Below the pieces are notes generated by a model. It saw only the letters and a list, made by a program, of their open reading frames with translations, did not search any database and was not told where the DNA came from. 45,494 bases of DNA from JBIOJB01 sp044450465. GTDB taxonomy: Bacteria > Chloroflexota > Dormibacteria > Dormibacterales > Dormibacteraceae. The stretch lies in contig JBIOJB010000007.1 of NCBI GenBank assembly GCA_044450465.1, forward strand, positions 1 to 45,494, read 5' to 3'. Made by a program: the position numbers and the translations under genes. This document shows, piece by piece, positions 39,013-45,494 of this stretch. Position 1 is the first letter of the stretch, and every line of letters starts with the position of its first letter.

Positions 39013-40283
39013 CCGAAGATCAGGTGCCGGAGCGTGTCGGCGACGTGGTTGTGATCGTGGAGCTGGTCGGTCACCGGAGGATGGCCGTTGCCTTCATGTC
39101 CTGTCGGGCCGCCCTCCACGGCAGCAACGATTTTGCGCAGATCGTCGTCTGTGACCTCTTTCTTGGTGTCCGCCACCTGGAGGAAGCGCTGCCACGTCGC
39201 GTCCGAGCTGCCCTCCCCGAGCTTGATGCCGAGCCGGTCCAGCCGGTGGTGCAATGCGTGACGTCCCGATCGAGCCGTGAGCACGATCCTCGAGTCGGAG
39301 AGGCCGACGTCCTCGGGTTTCATGATCTCGTAGTTGAGGCGGTCCTTGAGGACACCGTCCTGGTGGATTCCCGACGCATGCGCGAAGGCATTGGCGCCCA
39401 CGACCGCCTTGTTCGGCTGGACGGGCGTTCCCGTGAGCTCGGCTACCAGCCGCGACGTTCGGGTGATCTCCGTGGTCTCCACCCCGCACTCGAGCCCCAG
39501 CTTGGCCTGTCGCACGCGCAGCAGCATCACGACCTCTTCCAGCGAGGTGTTGCCGGCGCGCTCTCCGATCCCGTTGATCGTGCACTCAACCCGGCGGGCC
39601 CCCGCTTCCAGCGCCGCGAGCGTGTTGGCGACCGCAAGCCCGAGATCGTTGTGGCAGTGCACCGAGAACAGCGCGTTCTCGCTTCCACGAGCTTCGGTGA
39701 TGACCCGGCGCACGATCTCGCCGAACTCCCAGGGCAGGCAGTATCCGGTCGTGTCAGGGATGTTGATCACGTTGGCGCCCGCCGCGATCATCGTCTCCAC
39801 CGTCTCGATCAGGTAATCGACGTCGGCCCGTCCGGCGTCCTCCGGCGAATACTCGACCAGGTCGCACAGCGATCGCGCGTAGGACACCATCTCGGCGCCT
39901 CGCTTCAGAACCTGCGCCCTTGACATGCCGAGCTTGCGGTCGATGTGAACGTCCGAGACGGACAGGACGATGTGGATCTGCGGGGTCTCGGCCTCTTTGA
40001 TCGCGCCCCACACGGCGTCGATGTCCTCGCGGACGGCTCGAGCCAGCGCGGTCACGGTGGCACTGCGGATCTCCCGCGCGATGCGCCGGCAAGCTTCGAA
40101 ATCGCCGGGCGACGAGATCGGGAAGCCGGCTTCGATCACGTCCACGCGGAGCTTCTCGAGCTGGCGTGCGATGCGCAGCTTGGAGCTGGCGTCCAGGTGG
40201 AAGCCCGGCGACTGCTCTCCGTCGCGAAGCGTCGTGTCGAAGATGAAGACTCTGTCGGATACGGCGGGCTCTTTCTCGGTCAT
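39009..40283 (-). CDS. leuA: 2-isopropylmalate synthase lacking the C-terminal regulatory domain
   Basis: This 424-residue Claisen-condensing enzyme of leucine synthesis has the TIM barrel with FDTTLRDGEQSPGF, VIEAGFPISSPGDFEA, the metal-binding HCHNDLGLAVANT and NGIGERAGNTSLEE. The subdomain helices HASGIHQDGVLKDRLNYEIM and SGRHALHHRL follow. It ends soon after EVTDDDLRKIVAAVE in a short His/Gly-rich tail (GHEGNGHPPVTDQLHDHNH). The usual 500-plus-residue LeuA has a further leucine-binding domain there, which is missing. Feedback insensitivity is therefore inferred. Citramalate or homocitrate synthase is less likely given leuC/leuD and ilv neighbours. It overlaps ilvC and pheA by 4 bases each. 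Confidence 0.92.
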   Translation of the reverse strand: MTEKEPAVSDRVFIFDTTLRDGEQSPGFHLDASSKLRIARQLEKLRVDVIEAGFPISSPGDFEACRRIAREIRSATVTALARAVREDIDAVWGAIKEAETPQIHIVLSVSDVHIDRKLGMSRAQVLKRGAEMVSYARSLCDLVEYSPEDAGRADVDYLIETVETMIAAGANVINIPDTTGYCLPWEFGEIVRRVITEARGSENALFSVHCHNDLGLAVANTLAALEAGARRVECTINGIGERAGNTSLEEVVMLLRVRQAKLGLECGVETTEITRTSRLVAELTGTPVQPNKAVVGANAFAHASGIHQDGVLKDRLNYEIMKPEDVGLSDSRIVLTARSGRHALHHRLDRLGIKLGEGSSDATWQRFLQVADTKKEVTDDDLRKIVAAVEGGPTGHEGNGHPPVTDQLHDHNHVADTLRHLIFG

Positions 40284-41272
40284 TTCTCTACAGGCTCCAA
40301 CCAGGTCATCATCGATCTAAGGTCGCGACCGATCTTCTCCACCGGGTGCTCGGCGTCCTTGCGCCGCATCTCCAGGAATGCGCCCCGTCCTTTTGCGTTC
40401 TCGTCGATCCAGCGCTCGGCGAAGCTCCCGTCCTGGATCTCGTGCAGCACCTGCCTCATCTGCGCGCGCACGTGGTCGTCGATCACGCGCGGTCCAGAGA
40501 CGTAATCGCCGTACTCGGCGGTGTCGGACACCGAGTACCGCATGAAGCCCAGTCCGCCGCGATACATCAGGTCGACGATCAGCTTCAGCTCGTGCAGGAC
40601 TTCGAAGTACGCCACCTCAGGCTGGTAGCCGGCTTCGACCAGCGTCTCGAACCCCGTCTTGACCAGGGACGACACGCCTCCGCAAAGCACTGCCTGCTCA
40701 CCGAAGAGGTCGGTCTCGGTCTCCTCTTTGAAGGTGGTCTCGAGGATGCCGGCCCGGCCCGCGCCGAGCGAGCGAGCGTACGCGAGCGCGCGCTTCCAGG
40801 CGTGGCCGGTCGCGTCCTGGTAGACGGCGATGAGAGCCGGCACGCCCTGGCCCTGGACGTAGGTGCTGCGCACGAGGTGGCCGGGGCCCTTGGGGGCGAT
40901 CATCGCGACGTCGATCTGCGGGTCGGGCTTGACCTGCGCGAAGTGGATCGCGAAGCCATGCGCGAACATGAGCATCGAGCGCGGCTGAAGGTTCTTCTCG
41001 ATCGATTCGCGGAAGAGCTTGGCCTGACCCGCGTCCGGCGTCAGCACCATGACGACCGAAGCCTCCGAGACGGCTTCCGGCACCGGAACGGCACGCAGCC
41101 CGTCAGCCTCGACCCGCTCGATGGACTTGCTGCCTGGGTACAGGCCCACGAGCACGTCCTCGCCGGAGTCGCGCAGGTTCAGCGCGTGCGCGCGGCCCTG
41201 ACTGCCGTAGCCGATCACGGCCACCGGCTCGCCCAGGTTTGGCGGGCAGTCCTGTTCGTAGTGGATCTTCAT
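40280..41272 (-). CDS. ilvC: Ketol-acid reductoisomerase
   Basis: This 330-residue class I KARI performs the second step of valine/isoleucine/leucine synthesis (isomerisation and NADPH reduction of acetolactate). The Rossmann motif VIGYGSQGRAHALNLRDSG is followed by the cofactor-specificity loop LYPGSKS. The helical C-terminal domain has the Mg-binding ETDLFGEQAVLCGG and FEVLHELKLIVDLMYRGG. APKGPGHLVR is conserved. It overlaps ilvN and leuA by 4 bases each, indicating tight translational coupling. Confidence 0.97.
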   Translation of the reverse strand: MKIHYEQDCPPNLGEPVAVIGYGSQGRAHALNLRDSGEDVLVGLYPGSKSIERVEADGLRAVPVPEAVSEASVVMVLTPDAGQAKLFRESIEKNLQPRSMLMFAHGFAIHFAQVKPDPQIDVAMIAPKGPGHLVRSTYVQGQGVPALIAVYQDATGHAWKRALAYARSLGAGRAGILETTFKEETETDLFGEQAVLCGGVSSLVKTGFETLVEAGYQPEVAYFEVLHELKLIVDLMYRGGLGFMRYSVSDTAEYGDYVSGPRVIDDHVRAQMRQVLHEIQDGSFAERWIDENAKGRGAFLEMRRKDAEHPVEKIGRDLRSMMTWLEPVEK

Positions 41273-41742
41273 GCAGTTCTCCTCAAGACCACGGGGCCCG
41301 ACCGCACGACGTCGACGATCCCGTGGCGGGCAAGCTCATTGACGAAATCTCCGACCGTCGCGCCGTCTCCCGTGAACTCGATCGTGGTTCCGTCCGGGCC
41401 TGCGCCAAGCACCTTGGCGCCACGTTCGATCAATGCCTTCACCTCTGAGGCGGCGACCGTGGCGACGACGAGCTCGCGGCTGTGCACGTCGTCGCCGGTG
41501 AGATCCTCGACCTCGACCACCTCGATCACCCGCTCCAGCTGCTTGCGCACCTGGTCCGCCTCGGCATGGCCGGCGTCGACGGTGAGCGTCATGCGCACGA
41601 ATCCGGGCCTTCGAGTCGGCCCCACCGAGATGGCGCGGATGTGAAACCCCTTGCGCCGGATGAGGCCCGCGACCTTGGTCAGGGTGTTCGCCCCGTCCTC
41701 CACCAGCACGGACAGCACGCGGACGCGCGCCTGGTCAGTCAA
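41269..41742 (-). CDS. ilvN: Acetolactate synthase small (regulatory) subunit
   Basis: This 157-residue regulatory subunit has an N-terminal ACT domain (VRVLSVLVEDGANTLTKVAG, IRAISVGPTRRPGFVRMTLT) that binds valine. The second half (SRELVVATVAA, FVNELARHGIVDVVRSG) contacts the catalytic subunit. It overlaps ilvB by 8 bases at its start and ilvC by 4 at its end. Confidence 0.95.
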   Translation of the reverse strand: MTDQARVRVLSVLVEDGANTLTKVAGLIRRKGFHIRAISVGPTRRPGFVRMTLTVDAGHAEADQVRKQLERVIEVVEVEDLTGDDVHSRELVVATVAASEVKALIERGAKVLGAGPDGTTIEFTGDGATVGDFVNELARHGIVDVVRSGPVVLRRTA

Positions 41743-43426
41743 TTTCGGGGTGCTCCCAGAAGTCGTTGAGCCCCTTGCCGAGCGGGACGATGGGGTAGAC
41801 GTTGGCCTCGGGGTCGATCCGGAAGTCGATCAGGAACGGGCCCTTGGTGCGCTGCGCTTCGTCCATCGCCGGGGCCACCTGAGCCAGCGTGTCCACGCGC
41901 CGCGACGGCACGCCGTACGCCTCGCCCAGCTTCACGAAGTCGGGCATGTGGGTCAGGTCCACGTGCGAGCGGACGCCGCCGTAAAAATCGTCCTGGAACT
42001 GGCGGACCATGCCGAGCGAGAAGTTGTTGAGCAGCACGATCTTGATGTCGAGCTGGTGCTCGACCGCCACCGACAGCTCCTGCGCCGTCATCACGAAACC
42101 GCCCTCTCCGGCCACGCACCACACCGGCAGCTCCGGCCGGCCGAACTTGGCGCCGATGGCGGCGGGGAGCGCGAAGCCCATGGTGCCGGCGCCGCCCGAG
42201 TTGATGAAGAGCCCCGGCCGGTCGTAGTTCCACCACAGCGCGGCCCAGATCTGGTTCTGGCCGACGTCGGCGACCACGACAGCCTCGCTGGCGCTCCGGC
42301 GGTACATGTCGATCAGCACGTCCTGGGGCTGGAGGTGGCCGTTGGAGCGCGTGTAGCGCAGCGGGTGCTCCTCGCGCCAGGCGTCGATCTGAGCGAGCCA
42401 CTGTCCGCGGTTCTGGTTGAGATCGCCGAGGTGGGGCATCATGGCGGCCAGCGCCTGCTTTGCGTCGGCCACGAGCTCGATGTGCGGGCGGACGTTCTTG
42501 CCCATCTCCGAGCCGTCGATGTCGATATGGATGAAGGTCTTGACCCTGGGCGCGAACTCGGCGAGCTTCGCTGTCACGCGGTCGTCCACACGCATGCCGA
42601 CCATCATCAGAACGTCCGAGTTCTGAACCGCTTTCAGGTTCCAGCCCGTGCCCATGAACCCGGTCATGTGCAGCGAAAGGGGGTGCTTGACCGGGAAGGC
42701 GCCGATGCCGAGCAGCGTGGTTCCAACCGGCGCCGCCGCCTTCTCGGCCAGCTCCTGTAGCTGCGCCTCGGCGCGGCTGAGCAGGACGCCGTGGCCGGCC
42801 AGGATGACAGGCCGCTCCGCTCCGGCCAGGGCCCGCGCGGCCTGCTCAGCGCCGCCCCGGTCGACGTGCCCGTTGAGCTTGTATCCCGGGATGTCGATCC
42901 GTTGCGGTGCAGTGGCCTCGGCCACGGCCTGCTGGACGTCCTTGCAGATGTCGATCAGGACGGGGCCGGGCCGGCCCGTGGTGGCGATATGGAACGCCTC
43001 GTGGATGACGCGCGGCAGCTGGTCGATCCTGGTCACGAGATAGCTGTGCTTGGTGACCGAGCTCGTCGCGCCGATCACGTCCGACTCCTGGAAAGCGTCG
43101 CGTCCGACCTGGGTGCTGTTCACCTGGCCTGTGATGGCGACCATCGGGACCGAGTCCATGTAGGCGGTGCAGAGGCCGGTGACGAGATTGAGCGCTCCGG
43201 GCCCCGAGGTGGCAAAGACGACGCCCGGCTTGCCGCATGCCCGGGCGTATCCGTCCGCCATGTGGGCAGCCCCCTGCTCATGGCGGACCAGGATGTGCCT
43301 GAGCTTGGGATGCTCGGGCAGGTGCTGGTAGATGGGCAGGTTGGCGCCGCCGGGGTAGCCGAATATGAATTCGACTCCCTCGCGCTCTAGCGCCTCCAGG
43401 ACCATCTCCGCTCCGGTCAACGTCAT
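41735..43426 (-). CDS. ilvB: Acetolactate synthase large (catalytic) subunit
   Basis: This 563-residue ThDP/FAD enzyme makes acetolactate or acetohydroxybutyrate. Catalytic Glu50 is in LVRHEQGAAHMADGYA. Also present are ATSGPGALNLVTG, AITGQVNSTQVGRDAFQE, a middle FAD domain and the C-terminal ThDP domain (GGAGTMGFALPAAIGAKFG). The Mg/ThDP motif reads AGEGGFVMT, with Glu441 where GDG is normal, followed by LLNNFSLGMVRQFQ. ATG 43426 directly abuts the AAAGGAG ribosome binding site, so the in-frame TTG 43420, six bases away, may be the true start. An attenuator and leader peptide lie upstream. Confidence 0.96.
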   Translation of the reverse strand: MTLTGAEMVLEALEREGVEFIFGYPGGANLPIYQHLPEHPKLRHILVRHEQGAAHMADGYARACGKPGVVFATSGPGALNLVTGLCTAYMDSVPMVAITGQVNSTQVGRDAFQESDVIGATSSVTKHSYLVTRIDQLPRVIHEAFHIATTGRPGPVLIDICKDVQQAVAEATAPQRIDIPGYKLNGHVDRGGAEQAARALAGAERPVILAGHGVLLSRAEAQLQELAEKAAAPVGTTLLGIGAFPVKHPLSLHMTGFMGTGWNLKAVQNSDVLMMVGMRVDDRVTAKLAEFAPRVKTFIHIDIDGSEMGKNVRPHIELVADAKQALAAMMPHLGDLNQNRGQWLAQIDAWREEHPLRYTRSNGHLQPQDVLIDMYRRSASEAVVVADVGQNQIWAALWWNYDRPGLFINSGGAGTMGFALPAAIGAKFGRPELPVWCVAGEGGFVMTAQELSVAVEHQLDIKIVLLNNFSLGMVRQFQDDFYGGVRSHVDLTHMPDFVKLGEAYGVPSRRVDTLAQVAPAMDEAQRTKGPFLIDFRIDPEANVYPIVPLGKGLNDFWEHPEID

Positions 43427-43446
43427 CTCCTTTGAATATGGGTGGA

Positions 43447-43481
43447 AAAGAAAAAGCCCCCACCTCTCGGTCGGGGGCTTT
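43447..43481 (-). terminator. Attenuator terminator of the ilv-leu operon
   Basis: On the minus strand AAAGCCCCC pairs with GGGGGCTTT (43453-43461 with 43473-43481). Three more pairs around a small bulge and a 4-base loop extend it, and it is followed by TTTTTCTTTT. It lies between the leader peptide and ilvB, about 20 bases before the ribosome binding site. Confidence 0.88.
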
Positions 43482-43523
43482 GCGATCTACTTTGTGGTGT
43501 CTGCTAGTTCGCGCGCGCCCCCG
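43472..43523 (-). promoter_or_regulatory. Antiterminator pairing competing with the attenuator
   Basis: On the minus strand CGGGGGC (43517-43523, inside leader-peptide codons 22-24) is perfectly complementary to GCCCCCG (43472-43478), the 5' arm of the terminator. The two structures cannot form together. Ribosome position on the leader peptide would decide which one does. Confidence 0.7.
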
Positions 43524-43587
43524 GTTGTACAAGCCCAATAAGGCCAAGGAGTCCAAGGAGGCTTACGAGGGTGCGGGCGCGAGCCAT
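43504..43587 (-). CDS. ilv-leu operon leader peptide (Leu/Val/Ile-rich)
   Basis: This 27-residue leader starts at ATG 43587. Ten of residues 7-20 are Leu, Val or Ile (seven Leu, two Val, one Ile) and the peptide ends QPGARAN. The codons are unusual for this GC-rich genome: CTT four times, CTC three times, no CTG, GTA for both valines and ATT for isoleucine. This would make translation sensitive to charged tRNA supply. A -10-like TATGAT (43598-43603, minus strand) puts transcription about four bases before the ATG. It precedes the antiterminator/terminator and ilvB, so it is the sensor of a transcription attenuator. Confidence 0.85.
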   Translation of the reverse strand: MARARTLVSLLGLLGLIGLVQPGARAN

Positions 43588-43597
43588 GTGTTCGTGA

Positions 43598-43603
43598 ATC
43601 ATA
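43598..43603 (-). promoter_or_regulatory. Candidate -10 (TATGAT) of the ilv-leu operon
   Basis: TATGAT on the minus strand is followed ten bases later by the leader-peptide ATG, giving a nearly leaderless transcript. There is no good -35, so an activator may be needed. Confidence 0.45.
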
Positions 43604-43625
43604 ACGATCCATCGTGGGTTTGGAG

Positions 43626-43642
43626 TTGTGGCCGGTCCACAA
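43626..43642. promoter_or_regulatory. Palindromic operator candidate between divergent ilv and leu promoters
   Basis: TTGTGG-CCGGT-CCACAA is a 6+6 inverted repeat with a 5-base centre. It lies about 23 bases upstream of the ilv -10 and 21 upstream of the leuC -10, so one bound dimer could control both operons. Confidence 0.5.
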
Positions 43643-43663
43643 TTTCCCGCCGCCGGGTTTGGG

Positions 43664-43669
43664 TAATGT
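43664..43669 (+). promoter_or_regulatory. Candidate -10 (TAATGT) of leuC
   Basis: TAATGT ends ten bases before ATG 43680, giving an expected start of transcription about four bases before the codon. Confidence 0.4.
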
Positions 43670-43679
43670 TGGCGTTCCA

Positions 43680-45056
43680 ATGCCAAAAACGCTGGCTCAG
43701 AAGCTGTGGGACACCCACGTCGTGCGCAGCCACGCGGGCGAGCCGGACCTGCTCTACGTCGATCTCCACCTGGTCCACGAGGTGACCTCTCCCCAGGCCT
43801 TCGAGGGCCTGAAGTTGGCCGGAAGGCGGGTCCGCCGGCCTGACCTGACGCTTGCCACCATGGATCACAACGTCCCCACGCGAGGGGGCGTCCGGGCGGC
43901 CGACGAGCTGTCCCGGCGCCAGATGGAGCTGCTTTCGGAGAACTGCGAGCGTGAGGGGATCCCTCTGTTCCGGGTGGGCAGCCGCCGGCAGGGGATCGTC
44001 CACGTGATCGGGCCGGAGCTCGGCCTGACCCAGCCGGGGATGCTGATCGTCTGCGGCGACTCACACACCTCCACCCACGGCGCGTTCGGCGCGCTGGCCT
44101 TCGGCATCGGTACCTCGGAGGTGGAGCTCGTGCTCGCCACCCAGTGCCTGCCACAGAAGCGCCTCGGCGATCTGGCGGTCACGGTCGAAGGCGAGCTCCC
44201 GCTCGGCGTGACGGCGAAGGACATCGTGCTGGGCCTCATCGGCCGGACGGGCATCGCGCAGGGACAGGGACACCTGGTCGAGTACCGGGGCTCGACGATC
44301 CGCAGCCTGAGCATGGAAGGCCGCATGACCGTGTGCAACATGACGATCGAGTGGGGAGCCAAGGCCGGGATGGTGGCCCCCGACGACACGACCTTCGATT
44401 ACCTGGAGCGGCGGCCGCACGCCCCGCGCGGCGAGGCGTGGGACGCGGCGGTTGACTACTGGCGCTCGCTGGCGACCGATGACGGGGCCGAGTTCGACGG
44501 CGAGATCTCGATCGACGCCGCCCAGCTCGAGCCGTACGTCACCTGGGGCACGAACCCGGGCCAGGTCGCCCCGGTCACGGGCCGAGTGCCCGCCCCCCGG
44601 TCCGAGGTGGACGAGCGCGCGCTGAAGTACATGGATTTGAAGCCCGGGACGGCGCTCGCCGGCATAGCGGTGGATCGAGTGTTCATTGGCTCGTGCACCA
44701 ACGCGCGACTCGAGGACCTGCGAGCAGCCGCGGCCGTGCTGAACGGCCGCAAGGTGCACTCGGGCGTCCGCGCGATGGTCGTGCCCGGCTCGACCACGGT
44801 GAAACGCGCCGCGGAGGACGAGGGCCTGGACCTTGTGTTCAAGGCAGCGGGCTTCGAGTGGCGCAGCGCCGGATGCTCGATGTGCCTCGGCATGAACCCG
44901 GACATACTGGCGCCGGGCGAGCGCTGCGCCTCGACCTCGAACCGCAACTTCGAGGGCCGGCAGGGATCAGGCGGCCGCACCCACCTGATGAGCCCGCCGA
45001 TGGCTGCTGCGGCCGCTGTGACGGGGCACCTGGTCGACGTGCGAGAGCTGCTGTAG
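43680..45056 (+). CDS. leuC: 3-isopropylmalate dehydratase, large subunit
   Basis: This 458-residue aconitase-family protein isomerises 2- to 3-isopropylmalate. Substrate and cluster motifs are TLATMDHNVPTRGG, VCGDSHTSTHGAFGALAFGI, VFIGSCTNARLEDL (first cluster Cys) and AGCSMCLGMNPDILAPGERC (the other two), binding a 4Fe-4S cluster. SNRNFEGRQGSGGRTHLMSP is typical of LeuC. ATG 43680 (MPKTLAQKLWDTHVV) matches the family start and follows a -10 box; the extension to 43614 runs into the promoter. leuD begins 11 bases later. Confidence 0.96.
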   Translation: MPKTLAQKLWDTHVVRSHAGEPDLLYVDLHLVHEVTSPQAFEGLKLAGRRVRRPDLTLATMDHNVPTRGGVRAADELSRRQMELLSENCEREGIPLFRVGSRRQGIVHVIGPELGLTQPGMLIVCGDSHTSTHGAFGALAFGIGTSEVELVLATQCLPQKRLGDLAVTVEGELPLGVTAKDIVLGLIGRTGIAQGQGHLVEYRGSTIRSLSMEGRMTVCNMTIEWGAKAGMVAPDDTTFDYLERRPHAPRGEAWDAAVDYWRSLATDDGAEFDGEISIDAAQLEPYVTWGTNPGQVAPVTGRVPAPRSEVDERALKYMDLKPGTALAGIAVDRVFIGSCTNARLEDLRAAAAVLNGRKVHSGVRAMVVPGSTTVKRAAEDEGLDLVFKAAGFEWRSAGCSMCLGMNPDILAPGERCASTSNRNFEGRQGSGGRTHLMSPPMAAAAAVTGHLVDVRELL

Positions 45057-45067
45057 GTGTTGCGAGG

Positions 45068-45494
45068 GTGAAGCCGATCTCGAGGGTCTCCGGCCGGATG
45101 GCGCCGCTCGATCGAGCGGACGTCGACACGGACCAGATCATCCCGAAACAGTTCCTCAAGCGCATCGAGCGGACGGGATACGGGGACTTCATGTTCTTCG
45201 ACTGGCGGGCGAACGGCGATTTCGTGCTGGACCGTCCGGAGCACCGGGGCGCGACGGTTCTGGTCACAGGAGCGAACTTCGGGTGCGGGTCTTCGCGCGA
45301 GCACGCCACGTGGGCGATCCGCGACGCGGGCTACAAGGCGATCATCGCCTCGAGCTTCGCCGACATCTTCCGCGCCAACTCATACAAGACGGGCCTGCTC
45401 ACCGTGACGCTGCCGCAGAGCCAGGTGCGGCATCTGCTGGACCTGGCCACGGAGGACCCGACGGCCGAGGTCACGGTCGACCTGGACTCGCAGC
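45068..45494 (+). CDS. leuD: 3-isopropylmalate dehydratase, small subunit (cut by window end)
   Basis: The first 142 residues are visible, starting at GTG 45068. The swivelling-domain signatures of LeuD are DRADVDTDQIIPKQFLKRIE, GDFMFFDWR, VLVTGANFGCGSSREHATWA and IASSFADIFRANSYKTGLL. It pairs with LeuC to form the dehydratase. The protein is usually about 190-200 residues, so roughly 50 are missing beyond the edge. Confidence 0.94.
   Translation, partial: MKPISRVSGRMAPLDRADVDTDQIIPKQFLKRIERTGYGDFMFFDWRANGDFVLDRPEHRGATVLVTGANFGCGSSREHATWAIRDAGYKAIIASSFADIFRANSYKTGLLTVTLPQSQVRHLLDLATEDPTAEVTVDLDSQ

Overview
This window is high-GC, mostly ordinary bacterial chromosome with densely packed genes. 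Many start codons sit only a few bases after a -10-like hexamer, which suggests that leaderless transcripts are common. Aerobic heme-copper oxidase genes, an ECF sigma/anti-sigma pair, a MarP-type protease, F420/flavin-type oxidoreductases and Pro/Ser-rich lipoproteins point to a soil-type member of the Terrabacteria (Chloroflexota/Dormibacterota-like, or a deep actinobacterium). I cannot fix the phylum from the sequence alone. No phage genes, transposase, integrase or CRISPR array were seen.

Layout. (1) 1-8382 is a divergent amine-catabolism locus. On the minus strand are two paralogous class III aminotransferases, a class I glutamine amidotransferase and a GntR/FCD regulator. On the plus strand are an aldehyde dehydrogenase, a zinc-free alcohol dehydrogenase/quinone reductase-like protein, a glutamine-synthetase-like gamma-glutamyl ligase and a PuuD-like hydrolase. 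Together they resemble a gamma-glutamylated polyamine/amine pathway in which transaminases stand in for the PuuB oxidase. (2) 8417-14388 holds two exported proteins of unknown role, an anti-sigma/ECF sigma pair and a diiron acyl-ACP-desaturase-like protein. (3) 14491-15586 is a tRNA cluster (Gly-TCC, Glu-TTC, Val-GAC). The 3' end of tRNA-Glu is duplicated 719 bp downstream, and the two copies frame a lower-GC single-gene islet. (4) 15679-20471 holds an orphan molybdenum hydroxylase large subunit, an MFS transporter with no ordinary start codon, and two prolyl-isomerase lipoproteins. (5) 20539-24200 holds cytochrome c oxidase genes in divergent halves: ctaE plus a zinc-ribbon subunit on the minus strand, and ctaC-ctaD on the plus strand. 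(6) 24206-37888 is mixed housekeeping: a PNPOx-like protein, MarP, a Trm112-like protein, a DUF5671/DUF1684 fusion, a luciferase-like monooxygenase, a LysR regulator with a tiny cysteine-rich ORF and an isocitrate-lyase-family enzyme, SppA, a fused 2-oxoacid dehydrogenase E1, and an XRE-TPR regulator. (7) 38134-45494 is branched-chain amino acid biosynthesis: the minus-strand operon ilvB-ilvN-ilvC-leuA-pheA with overlapping genes, and divergent leuC-leuD running off the window.

The best-supported regulatory find is upstream of ilvB. A 27-residue leader peptide, very rich in Leu/Ile/Val codons, is followed by mutually exclusive antiterminator and terminator hairpins, as in a classical attenuator. 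Other points worth checking are the tRNA-Glu-flanked islet, the zinc-ribbon oxidase subunit, the 32-residue CxC...CxC peptide ahead of the isocitrate-lyase-like gene, the LeuA that lacks its leucine-sensing domain, and a structured leader ahead of the aldehyde dehydrogenase.
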